Assembly: GCF_000576595.1 (NCBI RefSeq)
Contig: NZ_AWSA01000008.1
Span: forward strand, 1 to 64,000
Reading direction: 5' to 3'
Source: Intrasporangium oryzae NRRL B-24470
Lineage (GTDB): Bacteria; Actinomycetota; Actinomycetes; Actinomycetales; Dermatophilaceae
DNA: 64,000 nucleotides
Below the pieces are notes generated by a model. The model saw only the letters and a list, made by a program, of their open reading frames with translations, was not told the origin of the DNA and did not search any database. Below are positions 28,994 through 38,615 of this stretch, in pieces. Each line of letters begins with the position of its first letter. Positions within the stretch are counted from its first letter, which is position 1. The position numbers were made by a program, and so were the translations under genes.

Positions 28994-30334
28994 ATGAGCA
29001 GCGTCCCCCAGCAGCGGGTCCTCCGGACCACGATCCCCGGCCCCAAGTCGGCCGAGCTCCAGCAGCGCAAGACGGCCGCGGTGTCGGCCGGCGTCTCCAC
29101 CGGCCTGCCGGTCTACGTCGAGAAGGCCGGCGGCGGCATCCTCGTCGACGTCGACGGCAACCAGCTCATCGACTTCGGCTCCGGCATTGCCGTCACCACC
29201 GTCGGCAACGCCGCCCCTCGCGTCGTCGAGCGCGTCCAGGCCCAGGTCCAGGACTTCACCCACACGTGCTTCATGGTCACGCCGTACGAGGAGTACGTCG
29301 AGGTCGCGGAGGCGCTCAACGACCTCACCCCCGGTGAGCACGAGAAGCGGACCGCGCTCTTCAACTCCGGCGCCGAGGCCGTCGAGAACGCCGTCAAGGT
29401 CGCGCGCCACTTCACCGGTCGCAACGCCGTCGTCGCCTTCGACCACGCGTACCACGGCCGGACCAACCTGACGATGGCCCTCACGGCCAAGAACATGCCG
29501 TACAAGCACAAGTTCGGCCCCTTCGCCGGCGAGGTCTACCGCGCCCCGATGAGCTACCCGTTCCGGTGGCCCGGCGGCCCCGCCGACTGCGCGAAGGAGT
29601 CCTTCGACGTCTTCGTCTCGCAGGTCCACGCCCAGGTCGGCGAGGACAACATCGCCGCAGTCATCCTCGAGCCGATCCAGGGCGAGGGCGGCTTCATCGT
29701 GCCGGCGCCCGGCTTCGTCAAGCAGGTGTCGCAGTGGTGCGCCGACAACGGCATCCTCTTCATCGCCGACGAGGTCCAGACGGGGTTCTGCCGCACGGGT
29801 GACTGGTTCGCGAGCGAGCACGAGGACGTCGTCCCCGACCTCATCACGACGGCCAAGGGCATGGCCGGCGGCCTGCCCCTCGCCGCGGTGACCGGACGGG
29901 CCGACGTCATGGACGCCGTCCACGGTGGTGGCCTCGGCGGCACCTACGGCGGCAACCCGGTCGCCTGCGCCTCCGCGCTCGGTGCCATCGAGACGATGAA
30001 GGAGGAGGACCTCTGCGGCCGCGCCAAGCAGGTCGAGGCCCTCTTCCTGCCGCGCCTGCACGCGCTCGCCGAGCGTTACCCGCAGATCGGCGACATCCGT
30101 GGCCGAGGCGCGATGCTCGCGGTCGAGCTCGTCAACGGCGAGGGCGACCTCACGCCCAACGCCGCGCTGACCGCCGCCGTCAACAAGGCCTGCCACGCCG
30201 AGGGCCTCGTCACCCTGACGTGCGGTACCTACGGCAACGTCTTCCGCTTCCTGCCCCCGCTCGCCGCGAGCGACGAGCTGCTCAGCGAGGGCCTCGACAT
30301 CTTCGAGAAGGCCTTCGAGACCGCGGCCGGCTGA
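28994..30334 (+). CDS. gabT: 4-aminobutyrate aminotransferase
   Basis: The 446-residue class III PLP aminotransferase converts GABA and 2-oxoglutarate to succinate semialdehyde and glutamate. Visible are FNSGAEAVENAVKVAR (cofactor phosphate site), AYHGRTNLTMALT, EPIQGEGGF, IADEVQTGFCRTG with the PLP-ring Asp, and the Schiff-base Lys288 in TTAKGMAGGLP. GGTYGGNPVACA near residue 315 is typical of GabT. CATACT lies 7 bases before ATG 28994 and there is no ribosome site, so a leaderless message is likely. Confidence 0.93.
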   Translation: MSSVPQQRVLRTTIPGPKSAELQQRKTAAVSAGVSTGLPVYVEKAGGGILVDVDGNQLIDFGSGIAVTTVGNAAPRVVERVQAQVQDFTHTCFMVTPYEEYVEVAEALNDLTPGEHEKRTALFNSGAEAVENAVKVARHFTGRNAVVAFDHAYHGRTNLTMALTAKNMPYKHKFGPFAGEVYRAPMSYPFRWPGGPADCAKESFDVFVSQVHAQVGEDNIAAVILEPIQGEGGFIVPAPGFVKQVSQWCADNGILFIADEVQTGFCRTGDWFASEHEDVVPDLITTAKGMAGGLPLAAVTGRADVMDAVHGGGLGGTYGGNPVACASALGAIETMKEEDLCGRAKQVEALFLPRLHALAERYPQIGDIRGRGAMLAVELVNGEGDLTPNAALTAAVNKACHAEGLVTLTCGTYGNVFRFLPPLAASDELLSEGLDIFEKAFETAAG

Positions 30335-30343
30335 GCCACCTCG

Positions 30344-30408
30344 GGCCCGTATGCCGCTGGGGCGGGACCGCGCGACCGGCGCGGACCCGGCCCAGCGGCA
30401 TACGGGCC
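30344..30408. terminator. 18-bp stem palindrome with GTATGCCGC core, after gabT
   Basis: GGCCCGTATGCCGCTGGG (30344-30361) and its exact complement CCCAGCGGCATACGGGCC (30391-30408) flank a 29-base GC-rich loop. It lies between the convergent gabT (stop 30334) and SGNH hydrolase (stop 30414) genes, so it likely terminates both. Confidence 0.8.
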
Positions 30409-30413
30409 GGGCT

Positions 30414-31220
30414 TCAGTCGAGGGGCGTGACCTCGGGGCGCTTGGCCTGGCGGTGGTCGCCTGAGGAGCGGCCGGTGAGGCGGCGGTGGACCCATGGGCC
30501 GACGTACTCCCTGGCCCACTGGGCGTTGGCGGCGAGGGCGTCGCGGCGCGAGAGCGGCGGCGCGGGGTCGAGGGGAGTGGCCCATGTGGCATCCGCGTGC
30601 GGCAGGCCGAGGGCGTCGAGTGCCGCCAGGGCGACCCGGCGGTGGCCCTCGGACGTCATGTGGATGCGGTCCTCGGACCACATCCGCCAGTCGCGGAGCG
30701 CGTGCAGACCCCACTGGTCGATGACGTGGGCGCCGTTGCGGCGGGCGATGCTCCAGATGTTCGCGGTGTGGACCGCGGCCCGGCCACGGGTCGCCTTGAC
30801 GAGGGGCGCGTCGGCCGGGTCGACCGGCGTGGCCATGAGCACGTCCGCCCCCGTCGCGCGGATCCGCACGACGGCGGCCTCGAGCCGGGCCGCGAGGGCG
30901 TCGAGGTCGGCCTTGGGCCGGAGGATGTCGTTGCCGCCGCCGACGATGCTGACGAGGTCGGGCTCGAGCGAGAGGGCGTGGTCGAGCTGCGGACCGACGA
31001 CGTCGGCGAGCTTGCGGCCGCGCACGGCGAGGTTGGCGTAGCCGAAGTCGAGGCCGTCGGCCCGGGCCAGCTCGGACAGGTGCGCGGCGAGCCGGTCGGC
31101 CCAGCCGGCGTACTCCCCGTCGTGGGCCAGCGTCGGGTCGTCGTCGCACATGCCCTCGGTGAAGGAGTCGCCGATCGCGACGTAGCGCGTCCACAGCCGC
31201 GGCGCGGTGGGTTGCGTCAT
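30414..31220 (-). CDS. SGNH/GDSL hydrolase
   Basis: The 268-residue protein shows the SGNH blocks: [12 protein letters not shown] with nucleophile Ser; [14 protein letters not shown] with Gly; [11 protein letters not shown] with Asn; [13 protein letters not shown] with Asp and His. No signal peptide is present, so it is cytoplasmic. These enzymes are esterases or lipases with broad substrates. ATG 31220 overlaps the ung stop by 4 bases, so it is co-translated with uracil-DNA glycosylase. Confidence 0.9.
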   Translation of the reverse strand: MTQPTAPRLWTRYVAIGDSFTEGMCDDDPTLAHDGEYAGWADRLAAHLSELARADGLDFGYANLAVRGRKLADVVGPQLDHALSLEPDLVSIVGGGNDILRPKADLDALAARLEAAVVRIRATGADVLMATPVDPADAPLVKATRGRAAVHTANIWSIARRNGAHVIDQWGLHALRDWRMWSEDRIHMTSEGHRRVALAALDALGLPHADATWATPLDPAPPLSRRDALAANAQWAREYVGPWVHRRLTGRSSGDHRQAKRPEVTPLD

Positions 31221-31894
31221 GTGAGCCTCCAGTCGATCGGTTGGCCGCCCTGGCGGGCGAGCAGGTCGTTGGCGCGGCTGAAGGGCCGCGAGCCGAAGAA
31301 GCCCGAGCGGGCCGACAGCGGCGAGGGGTGCGCGCTCTCGATGCGGGGGACGTCGCCGAGGAGCGGCGCGAGCGACTGCGCCTGGCGACCCCAGAGGATC
31401 GCCACGAGCGGGCCGCCGCGCGCGGCGAGGCCCGCGATCGCGCGGTCCGTCACGGCCTCCCAGCCCTTGCCCTGATGGCTCGCCGAGGCGCCGGGCCGGA
31501 CGGTGAGGACCCTGTTGAGCAGCATGACGCCCCGGCCGAACCACGGGCTGAGGTCGCCGTTGGACGGGGCCGGCAGCCCGAGGTCGGTGCCGAGCTCCTG
31601 GTAGATGTTCTGGAGCGAGCGCGGCACGGGGCGGACGTCCGGAGCGACGCTGAAGCTGAGCCCGACCGGGTGCCCCGGGGTGGGGTAGGGGTCCTGTCCG
31701 ACGATGAGGACGCGGACCGCATCGAGCGGCAGGGTGAAGGCCCGCAGGATCGCGTCGCCTGCCGGCAGGTAGCCGCGCCCGGCCGCGACCTCGGCCCGGA
31801 GGAAGCCGCCCAGGTCGGCGAGCGTGTCGGCGACGGGCTCGAGCACCGGCACCCACGAGGCATGGACGAGCTCGGGCAGGGGTCGGGCTGGCAC
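31217..31894 (-). CDS. ung: Uracil-DNA glycosylase, family 1
   Basis: The 225-residue repair enzyme removes uracil from DNA. Motifs: catalytic [17 protein letters not shown], the [10 protein letters not shown] segment, VAILWGR and the DNA-intercalation loop [20 protein letters not shown]. Length matches bacterial Ung. GTG 31894 lies 6 bases after TACCGT, consistent with a leaderless mRNA. It is followed by the SGNH gene in the same operon and is divergent from nagA (84 bases apart). Confidence 0.94.
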   Translation of the reverse strand: MPARPLPELVHASWVPVLEPVADTLADLGGFLRAEVAAGRGYLPAGDAILRAFTLPLDAVRVLIVGQDPYPTPGHPVGLSFSVAPDVRPVPRSLQNIYQELGTDLGLPAPSNGDLSPWFGRGVMLLNRVLTVRPGASASHQGKGWEAVTDRAIAGLAARGGPLVAILWGRQAQSLAPLLGDVPRIESAHPSPLSARSGFFGSRPFSRANDLLARQGGQPIDWRLT

Positions 31895-31978
31895 GGGGCC
31901 ACGGTACCGGCCGTCCCTGGGCGCCGCGTGCCGGGACGGGGGTGCAGGTCGGTGGCGGCTCGCGACAGAATCGGGGGG

Positions 31979-33154
31979 ATGCCCACTGTGCTGCGCGGAC
32001 CCGCCCTGGTCGACGACGTCATCACCCCGTCCCTCGTCGAGATCGAGGGTGACCGCATCGTCGCCGTGACGCCCGACCCGTCTCCGGGCACGAGCCCGCT
32101 CGAGACGGAGGTCGACGCGGAGGTCACGGTCGTGAGCGGGACGATGCTCCCGGCATACGTCGACCTCCACTGCCACGGCGGCGGCGGTGCGGCGTTCACC
32201 GACCTCGACGCGGACGCCGCGGCAGCGGCGGCACGCCACCACCACCGCCGCGGGACGACGTCCCTGCTCGCGAGCCTCGTGACGATGTCGCCGGCCGACC
32301 TCGAGCGCGGGGTCGCGATCCTCGCGGACCTCGCGGACGACGGCCTCGTCGATGGCATCCACCTCGAGGGGCCGTGGATCGCCGAGGCCCGCTGCGGCGC
32401 CCACGACCCGGCGCTCCTGCGTGACGCCGAGCGGGCGGAGGTCGACCGGCTCCTCGAGGTCGGCCGCGGCCACGTCAGGCAGGTGACGCTCGCCCCCGAG
32501 CGCACGAACGGGCTCGAGCTCGTCCGATGGCTCACCGACGCGGGCGTCCATGCGGCGGTCGGGCACACGACGGCGACGTACGAGCAGGTCGGCGGCGCCG
32601 TCGAGGCCGGTGCGGACCTCGCGACGCACCTCTTCAACGGGATGGACCCGTGGCACCACCGCACCCCCGGCGCCGTTCCCGCCCTGCTGCGCGAGGCGGC
32701 CCGGGGCGGCATGACGCTCGAGCTCGTCGCCGACGGCACCCACCTGGCCGACGGCACGACCGCGACGGTCGTCGACCTCGTCGGCCCCTCGCGGGTCGCC
32801 TTCGTCTCCGACGCGATGGCGGCCGCGGGGATCGGCGACGGCGCCTACCTGCTCGGCGGGCTGCCCGTTGTCGTCACCGACGGGGTCGCCCGCCTCGAGC
32901 GCGACCCGGACGGGACGGCCCCGGGAGCGATCGCCGGCGGTACGAGCCACGTCGGCGACATCGTCGCCCGTGCCGTCAGGGGAGGGATGCCGCTGCCGTA
33001 TGCCGCCCAGTGCGGTTCGCGCACGCCCGCGGCCCTGCTCGGGCTGGCCGACCGGGGGACCCTGAGAGCCGGCACGCGCGCGGACATCGTCATCGTGGAC
33101 GACGCAGGGACGGTGCAGCAGGTCATGCGCGCGGGTCGGTGGCTCGACGCGTGA
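31979..33154 (+). CDS. nagA: N-acetylglucosamine-6-phosphate deacetylase
   Basis: The 391-residue amidohydrolase removes the acetyl group from GlcNAc-6-P. Visible are the metal-site [18 protein letters not shown] with the metal-bound Glu, [10 protein letters not shown] and [13 protein letters not shown] with metal-bound His residues, and catalytic Asp in [16 protein letters not shown] lies 7 bases before ATG 31979, suggesting a leaderless message. It is not next to nagB, but an amino-sugar locus lies 17 kb downstream. Confidence 0.92.
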   Translation: MPTVLRGPALVDDVITPSLVEIEGDRIVAVTPDPSPGTSPLETEVDAEVTVVSGTMLPAYVDLHCHGGGGAAFTDLDADAAAAAARHHHRRGTTSLLASLVTMSPADLERGVAILADLADDGLVDGIHLEGPWIAEARCGAHDPALLRDAERAEVDRLLEVGRGHVRQVTLAPERTNGLELVRWLTDAGVHAAVGHTTATYEQVGGAVEAGADLATHLFNGMDPWHHRTPGAVPALLREAARGGMTLELVADGTHLADGTTATVVDLVGPSRVAFVSDAMAAAGIGDGAYLLGGLPVVVTDGVARLERDPDGTAPGAIAGGTSHVGDIVARAVRGGMPLPYAAQCGSRTPAALLGLADRGTLRAGTRADIVIVDDAGTVQQVMRAGRWLDA

Positions 33155-33265
33155 GAGCTGGCGCGGAGCGGCGGGCGCTCGGTGCGGGTCGGCCCGACCG
33201 GTGCCGGCGTGTCTCGTCCGGCTCGGCGCCGACCCCCTGGGCGGCCGGGTCACTAGGCTGACGCG

Positions 33266-33943
33266 GTGATCGAGACGCACCCCCTCCCGAGCCCTCGGCC
33301 CACGTGGCCCGTCGCCGTGTTCGACCTCGACGGCACCCTGGCCGACACGATCCACCTCATCGTCGAGTCCTACCAGTACGCCTTCCGGACCGTGCTCGGC
33401 CAGGAGGAGGACCCCGAGGTCATCCGGTCCTGGATCGGCCGCCCGCTCATCGAGGCCTTCCGCGAGCACTCGCCCGAGCATGCGGACGAGCTCTACACGA
33501 CCTACCTGCGGTGGAACACCGAGAACACCGAGCGGCTCATCCGCGACTACGCCGGGGTCCGGGACGTCCTCGCCGACCTGCGCGATGCCGGCGCCCTCGT
33601 CGCCGTCGCGACGTCGAAGCGGCGCGAGTCCGCCCGGCAGGCGATGGACATCCTCGGCCTGACCGAGCTCGTCCCCGTCGTCGTCACCATGGAGGACACG
33701 ACGGCACACAAGCCCGACCCGACCCCGCTCCTGCTCGCGCTCCAACGCCTCGGACAGAGCGACCCGTCGCGGGCGGTCTACGTCGGTGATGCGGTCGTCG
33801 ACGTCCTCGCGGGCAAGGCCGCGGGCATGGCGACCGTCGCGGTGACGTGGGGTGCCGGAGTCGCCGAGTCGCTCTCGGCGGTCCGTCCGGACGCGGTCGC
33901 GAAGAGTGCCGACGAGCTGCGGACGGTCCTGCTCGGCGGCTGA
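33266..33943 (+). CDS. HAD-superfamily hydrolase, phosphoglycolate phosphatase-like
   Basis: The 225-residue product has HAD motif [11 protein letters not shown] (nucleophile Asp), motif [13 protein letters not shown], motif III Lys in AHKPDPTPL and motif [10 protein letters not shown]. The helical cap (about 35-95) and DxDGTL style match Gph/PpaX-type phosphatases (phosphoglycolate or pyrophosphate). Specific substrate is uncertain. GTG 33266 lies 6 bases after TAGGCT, again a leaderless layout. Confidence 0.88.
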   Translation: MIETHPLPSPRPTWPVAVFDLDGTLADTIHLIVESYQYAFRTVLGQEEDPEVIRSWIGRPLIEAFREHSPEHADELYTTYLRWNTENTERLIRDYAGVRDVLADLRDAGALVAVATSKRRESARQAMDILGLTELVPVVVTMEDTTAHKPDPTPLLLALQRLGQSDPSRAVYVGDAVVDVLAGKAAGMATVAVTWGAGVAESLSAVRPDAVAKSADELRTVLLGG

Positions 33944-33995
33944 TGCGGCGGGGAGCGGGTGCTGGGACCCTCCGGGCAGGGCCTAGCATTCAGCC

Positions 33996-35357
33996 GTGCA
34001 CAGCTTCGACAAGGACGCCGACCATGCTGCCGTCGACAAGGTCCTCGCCTACGCCCGAGAGCGCCTGCTCATGGACCCGGTCCCACTCGACCGGCCACGC
34101 ACCGAGGGCGAGCTGCGCGAGCTCGTCGGCGAGACGATCACGCCGGAGGGGCTCGGCGCGACCCGTGCCATGGACCTCTTCGAGCACACCCTCGCCCAGG
34201 CCTGCCTCTCCAACGACCACCCCGGCTACCTCTCCTTCATCCCCTGCGCCCCGACCCGCGAGGCCGCCGCGTTCGACGTCGTCGTCGGGGCCTCGTCGAT
34301 CTACGGCGGGTCCTGGCTCGAGGGTGCCGGTGCCGTCTACGCCGAGAACCAGGCGCTGCGCTGGATCGCCGACCTTGCCGGCCTGCCCGACTCCGCCGGT
34401 GGTGTCTTCGTGCCCGGCGGCACGGTCGGCAACCTGTCGGCGCTCGTCGTCGCCAGGCACACGGCCCGCAACCGGGCGAAGGCCGAGGGCACGGGTGCGC
34501 GCCCGTGGCGCATCGCCGCGACCGACAACGCCCACTCGTCGGTCGTCTCGATGGCCGCCGTCATGGACGCCGAGGTCTGCGGCGTGCCAGTCGACGACAA
34601 GCTCCGCCTGACCGGTGACGCCCTGCGCGCGACTCTGGAGGAGCACGGCCCCGAGACCTTCTTCGCCGTCGTCGCGACGTGCGGCACGACGAACTTCGGG
34701 GTCGTCGACGACCTCCGGTCCGTCGCCGAGGTGTGCCGCGAGTACGGCATCTGGTTCCACGTCGACGGCGCCTACGGCGGCGCCGGCCTCGCAGCCCCCT
34801 CCGTGCGCGACCTGTACGACGGCATCGAGCACGCCGACTCGTTCATCGTCGACCCCCACAAGTGGCTCTTCGCCCCCTTCGACTGCTGTGCCCTGCTCTA
34901 CCGCGACCCCGAGCTCGCCCGGGTCGCCCACACGCAGGAGGCGGGCTACCTCGACGTCCTCACGAAGGCGCCGGAGTGGAACCCGACGGACTACTCCATC
35001 GGCCTGACCCGCCGGGTCCGAGGTCTGCCGCTCTGGTTCTCCCTGGCCGTCCACGGTACCGACGCCTACGTCAAGGCGATCGAGGGGACGCTCGACGTGA
35101 CCCGTTTCGCCGCGGCCGAGATCGAGCGGCGCGACTACGTCGAGCTCGTCCGTGAGCCCGACCTGTCGGTCGTCGTCTTCCGCCGTCTCGGCTGGTCCCC
35201 CGACGACTACCAGGCCTGGACCGACCGGCTCATGGACGAGGAGTTCGCCTTCGTCGTCCCGACGACCTTCCGCGGGGAGACGCTGACCCGGTTCGCCGTC
35301 GTCAACCCGCACACGACGAAGGAGCACATCTCCGCCATCCTCGACACGATGGCCTGA
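33996..35357 (+). CDS. PLP-dependent amino acid decarboxylase (group II)
   Basis: The 453-residue enzyme belongs to the glutamate/aromatic amino acid decarboxylase fold. FVPGGTVGNLSALVVARH binds cofactor phosphate, FHVDGAYGGAGL holds the PLP-ring Asp, and Lys289 in the DPHKWLFAPFDC motif forms the Schiff base. The length and SNDHPGYLSFIP near residue 70 match the aromatic-L-amino-acid decarboxylase branch; substrate not assigned. TAGCAT lies 6 bases before GTG 33996. Confidence 0.9.
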   Translation: MHSFDKDADHAAVDKVLAYARERLLMDPVPLDRPRTEGELRELVGETITPEGLGATRAMDLFEHTLAQACLSNDHPGYLSFIPCAPTREAAAFDVVVGASSIYGGSWLEGAGAVYAENQALRWIADLAGLPDSAGGVFVPGGTVGNLSALVVARHTARNRAKAEGTGARPWRIAATDNAHSSVVSMAAVMDAEVCGVPVDDKLRLTGDALRATLEEHGPETFFAVVATCGTTNFGVVDDLRSVAEVCREYGIWFHVDGAYGGAGLAAPSVRDLYDGIEHADSFIVDPHKWLFAPFDCCALLYRDPELARVAHTQEAGYLDVLTKAPEWNPTDYSIGLTRRVRGLPLWFSLAVHGTDAYVKAIEGTLDVTRFAAAEIERRDYVELVREPDLSVVVFRRLGWSPDDYQAWTDRLMDEEFAFVVPTTFRGETLTRFAVVNPHTTKEHISAILDTMA

Positions 35358-35373
35358 CCGGTCTGCGTCGCGG

Positions 35374-35400
35374 CCTCATCGGTCGTCGAGACCGATGAGG
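35374..35400 (+). terminator. Hairpin terminator after the decarboxylase gene
   Basis: CCTCATCGGT and ACCGATGAGG form a perfect 10-base stem with a 7-base loop, 16 bases after the stop codon. Confidence 0.75.
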
Positions 35401-35429
35401 CAGGTGGGGCCGGAGAGGTCCCTGAGGCC

Positions 35430-35461
35430 GGTGGGGAGGCCCGTCGACGGGCTTCCCCACC
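35430..35461. terminator. Second hairpin, GGTGGGGAGGCCCG with complement
   Basis: GGTGGGGAGGCCCG-TCGA-CGGGCTTCCCCACC forms a 14-base stem with one G-T pair. It may back up the first terminator or insulate the DUF3263 promoter downstream. Confidence 0.6.
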
Positions 35462-35476
35462 GACACGGCAGGGCTG

Positions 35477-35494
35477 AATGACACCCCTGTCATT
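35477..35494. promoter_or_regulatory. Perfect inverted repeat AATGACA-CCCC-TGTCATT before the DUF3263 gene
   Basis: The 18-base element with 7-base arms lies about 77 bases before the DUF3263 start and directly upstream of TATCGT (35501-35506), a possible -10 element. Its size and AT-rich arms suggest a regulator-binding site. The regulator is unknown. Confidence 0.5.
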
Positions 35495-35570
35495 AGGGAC
35501 TATCGTTCGGCAGGGAGCCACCGCCGACCCCAGCCAGCATCAACCGCACACCCGTAGCGAGACAGGGACG

Positions 35571-35870
35571 ATGAGCACAGACCACGCCGCGGACCACACC
35601 CCGTCGCAGCCGACGTCGCAGCCGCTCAGCGAGCGCGACCACGAGATCCTCGCCTTCGAGCGCCAGTGGTGGAAGTACGCAGGGTCCAAGGAGCAGGCGA
35701 TCAAGGAGCTCTTCGACATGAGCTCGACGCGCTACTACCAGGTCCTCAACGCGTTGCTCGACAACCCGGCGGCCCTCGAGGCCGACCCGATGCTCATCAA
35801 GCGGCTGCGCCGCATGCGGGCGAGCCGCCAGCGGGCGCGCACGGGCCGCCGCCTCGGGTTCACCGTCTGA
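35571..35870 (+). CDS. DUF3263 family small HTH-like protein
   Basis: The 99-residue product starts at ATG 35571 (ACAGGGACG upstream) and contains the actinobacterial DUF3263 core: LSERDHEILAFERQWWKYAG, SKEQAIKELFDMSSTRYYQV, LIKRLRRMRASRQRARTGRR. The middle part looks like a helix-turn-helix and the C-terminus is strongly basic, so nucleic acid binding is likely, though unproven. In other Actinobacteria the gene often precedes a LytR-type gene; here it is followed by a GNAT gene. Confidence 0.88.
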   Translation: MSTDHAADHTPSQPTSQPLSERDHEILAFERQWWKYAGSKEQAIKELFDMSSTRYYQVLNALLDNPAALEADPMLIKRLRRMRASRQRARTGRRLGFTV

Positions 35871-35965
35871 CCGCTCGCTCGAGCCGCCGCGACAGGCGGC
35901 CCTACCGCGTCCTCCATGCGGACAGCGTCCCCACGGCAGGGCGCAGGGCGTGGTTCACTTCGAAC

Positions 35966-36430
35966 ATGGCCGAGGTGACCGTCCGCCGCGCTGGGGCCGA
36001 CGACGCCTTCATCGTGGCCGCGCTCCACCTGCAGTTCGCCCTCGAGCTCGGGATGCCGTCCGAGCCGGGCTACCTCGACCGCTTCGTCGACGCGTGGCTC
36101 GCCGACCGGCCCGACCGGCCCACCTGGATCGCCGAGAGCCGCGGCGAGCACGCGGGGATCCTCGAGACCCGCCGCATCCGCGCGCTGCCATGGCCCGGTC
36201 GCAAGGACGTCAGCTGGCTCCACGTCGGAGGCCTCTTCGTCACGAGCGGGCACCGCGACCGCGGTGTCGGCCGGGCCCTGACCGAGGCCATGATCGAGTG
36301 GTCGCGCACGACCGACGTCAAGTGGATCCGGCTCAACGCGCCCGACGTGCGCGCCCAGGAGTTCTACGAGCGGCTCGGCTTCAGCTCGCCGGGCCGGCTC
36401 ATGGAGTTCGACCTGAGAGACCCTTCGTGA
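35966..36430 (+). CDS. GNAT-family N-acetyltransferase
   Basis: The 154-residue product has the acetyl-CoA binding A motif VGGLFVTSGHRDRGVGRALTEA (Q/RxxGxG/A) and motif B NAPDVRAQEFYERLGFSS. Start ATG 35966 gives a full-length GNAT fold. Substrate unknown. It overlaps the P1 peptidase gene by 4 bases (GTGA), so the two are co-translated. Confidence 0.9.
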   Translation: MAEVTVRRAGADDAFIVAALHLQFALELGMPSEPGYLDRFVDAWLADRPDRPTWIAESRGEHAGILETRRIRALPWPGRKDVSWLHVGGLFVTSGHRDRGVGRALTEAMIEWSRTTDVKWIRLNAPDVRAQEFYERLGFSSPGRLMEFDLRDPS

Positions 36431-37479
36431 CCGTGCGCCCCGGCACGACCAACACGCTCGTCGATGTTGCCGGCCTGCGGGTCGGCCACGCCACCCGCGA
36501 CGCGCCGGGCTGGCTCACCGGGGTCACCGTCGTCGTGGCCCCGCCGGGTGGGGTGGTCGCCGGCGTCGACGTGCGCGGCGGCGGCCCGGGCACCCGCGAG
36601 ACCGACCTGCTCGACCCGCGCAACCTTGTCGACCGGGTCGACGCGGTCGTGCTCGGCGGGGGCTCGGCCTTCGGGCTCGCGGCCGCCGACGGTGTCATGG
36701 ACGGCCTCCTTCACGACGGGCGCGGCTGGCCGATGGGCGAGCCCGGACGCGTCGTGCCGATCGTCCCCGCTGCGATCCTCTTCGACCTGGGACGAGGCGG
36801 AGCGTGGGGCCACCGTCCCCGTGCCGAGGACGGGAGAGCGGCATACGTCGCGGCGACGAGCGAGGGCGTCGCGCAAGGGAACGTCGGTGCGGGCACCGGC
36901 GCCAAGGCAGGCGGCCTCAAGGGCGGAATCGGCTCTGCCAGTGTGGTGCTCGACTCGGGCGTCACCGTCGCGGCTCTCGTCGCCGTCAACGCCGTCGGCT
37001 CCCCGATCGACCCCGCCACGGGCCGTCCGTATGCCGTGGGGCTCGGCCTCGACGGCGAGTTCGCTCACGTCGGGGAGCCTTCGGGTGCCGACCTCGAGGC
37101 CGCCCGCGAGCGCCGCGCTGCACAGCCGGGGCCGTCGGCCGGGCCCGGGCTCGCCACGACGATCGGGGTCGTCGCCACGGACGCCACCCTCACCAAGGCG
37201 CAGTGCCAGAAGCTGGCCGGGGTCGGGCACGACGGGCTCGCGCGGGCGCTCAAGCCGGTCCACACGCTCTTCGACGGCGACACGCTGTTCGCTCTCGCGA
37301 CGGGCGGCCGGCCCGCGCCGGATCCCATCGAGCTGACCATCCTCATGGAGGCAGGTGCCGACTGCGTCGCCCGTGCGATCGTGCACGCGATCCTGGCCGC
37401 CGAGTCGGTCGACCGCAGCGCCGACGAGGGCGTCGTCCTGAGGTCATGGCGTGACGCCTTCCCCTCGGCCCTGGCCTGA
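36427..37479 (+). CDS. P1-family (S58, DmpA-like) peptidase
   Basis: The 350-residue product begins TNTLVDVAGLRVGHATRDA, contains GGSAFGLAAADGVM, the Gly-rich block EGVAQGNVGAGTGAKAGGLK near which this family cleaves itself, and IGVVATDATLTKAQCQKLAG. These are hallmarks of the DmpA/ornithine acyltransferase-fold N-terminal nucleophile aminopeptidases. It is predicted cytoplasmic. It is coupled to the GNAT gene upstream. Confidence 0.9.
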   Translation: MTVRPGTTNTLVDVAGLRVGHATRDAPGWLTGVTVVVAPPGGVVAGVDVRGGGPGTRETDLLDPRNLVDRVDAVVLGGGSAFGLAAADGVMDGLLHDGRGWPMGEPGRVVPIVPAAILFDLGRGGAWGHRPRAEDGRAAYVAATSEGVAQGNVGAGTGAKAGGLKGGIGSASVVLDSGVTVAALVAVNAVGSPIDPATGRPYAVGLGLDGEFAHVGEPSGADLEAARERRAAQPGPSAGPGLATTIGVVATDATLTKAQCQKLAGVGHDGLARALKPVHTLFDGDTLFALATGGRPAPDPIELTILMEAGADCVARAIVHAILAAESVDRSADEGVVLRSWRDAFPSALA

Positions 37480-37534
37480 CTCCTCCCCGCCCGGGGCACA
37501 GCTGATCGGCTCGGCGCGAGCCGTGCAAACCCCA

Positions 37535-37720
37535 CAACAACTCCGCCGGGGCGAAGGAACGGTGGTCGGTCCGGGCCGGGATGCCGCAACAGCCCCGCCG
37601 GGGCGAAGGAACGGTGGTCGGTCCGGGCCGGAACGCCGCAACAGCCCCGCCGGGGCGAAGGAACGGTGGTGGGTCCGGGCCGGAACGCCGCAACAACTCC
37701 GCCCGGGCGGGGGGTTTGGG
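37535..37720. repeat. 52-bp tandem repeat array, three full units and part of a fourth
   Basis: CTCCGCCGGGGCGAAGG or CCCCGCCGGGGCGAAGG recurs at 37541, 37593 and 37645, and a shorter CTCCGCCCGGGCGG at 37697, exactly 52 bases apart. Units share GAACGGTGGTCGGTCCGGGC and end in GCCGCAACA. The array fills most of the 275-base space between the convergent P1 peptidase and MBL genes. Reverse-orientation copies lie at 20549-20640. Confidence 0.9.
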
Positions 37721-37754
37721 GTGACCGGGCCGGCCGGGCCGGGGGCGGCCCCGG

Positions 37755-38615
37755 TCAGGCGGGGATGGGCTCGTCCCAAGCGCGCTCGAACGCGGCCGCG
37801 AGGTCGGGCAGCGGGTAGGGCAGCCGGGAGTCGGGTTCGCTCCGGGCCGCATCGAGGGAGAGTCCTGCGGCCCGGCGCTCGCCGATGACCCGGGCAACCA
37901 TGGCGATCTCGTCGCGCTGGCGCTCGACGAAGGACGGGTCGACCCAATGGCCGTGACCCGGGACGATGACGGACCCGGGGTCGACCCAGACCAGGTGCTC
38001 GGTGAGGGTGTCGGCCCAGTCGAGCGGCCAGCAGTCCCCACCGAACGACGGGTGGGCCGACTCCTCGACGAGGTCCCCGAGGAAGACGGCGTGGGTGTCG
38101 GGGACGAAGACCGCGATGTCTCCGTCGGTGTGGCCGCGGCCGGCATACGACAGCGTGACGAACCGGTCGCCGAGGTCGATCGTCGCGCTCCGGCCGAAGG
38201 TCCGGTCGGGGCCGCGGAGCGGAGTCTCGAGGACGTCGGCCACATCGGCCTCGGTGTAGCCGTACTCGGGCGAGGGTTCCGGATCGGCCTCGAGCGCGGC
38301 CCGGATGTGGTCGGCGGCGGCCTCGAACCTGCGCCCGACGTTGTCGTGGGCGTGGATCGTCGCGTCAGCGAAGGCGATGTTGCCGAAGGTGTGGTCGAAG
38401 TGGACGTGGGTGTTGACGACATGGCTCACCCGGATGGCACGCCCGAGGTCGCGGATGTCGTCGAGGACGGCCGAGCCCTGCGCTGCTGAGGCGCGGGTGT
38501 CGATGACGATGGCGTCGTCGCGGCCCAGCACGAGCCCGACGTTGACGCCCCACTGCGGGTAGCGCGCGACGAGCACACGGTCGGCGACCTCGACAAAGCC
38601 CACGTTCGCGCCCAT
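37755..38615 (-). CDS. MBL-fold metallo-hydrolase
   Basis: The 286-residue protein has the metallo-beta-lactamase metal motif NTHVHFDHTFGN, the third-ligand GRGHTDGDIAVF and VFLGDLVEES, and a late VIVPGHGHWV with the last metal His. Substrate is unknown; such proteins include hydroxyacylglutathione hydrolase and lactonase relatives. ATG 38615 was chosen because TACGGT lies exactly 7 bases upstream (leaderless pattern); GTG 38633 is the alternative. Confidence 0.9.
   Translation of the reverse strand: MGANVGFVEVADRVLVARYPQWGVNVGLVLGRDDAIVIDTRASAAQGSAVLDDIRDLGRAIRVSHVVNTHVHFDHTFGNIAFADATIHAHDNVGRRFEAAADHIRAALEADPEPSPEYGYTEADVADVLETPLRGPDRTFGRSATIDLGDRFVTLSYAGRGHTDGDIAVFVPDTHAVFLGDLVEESAHPSFGGDCWPLDWADTLTEHLVWVDPGSVIVPGHGHWVDPSFVERQRDEIAMVARVIGERRAAGLSLDAARSEPDSRLPYPLPDLAAAFERAWDEPIPA

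Noticed and set aside
37535..37720. Possible CRISPR array
   Set aside because: Repeat units are contiguous at 52 bases with conserved spacers as well as repeats, and no cas genes are present. The same applies to the 61-bp array at 2887.
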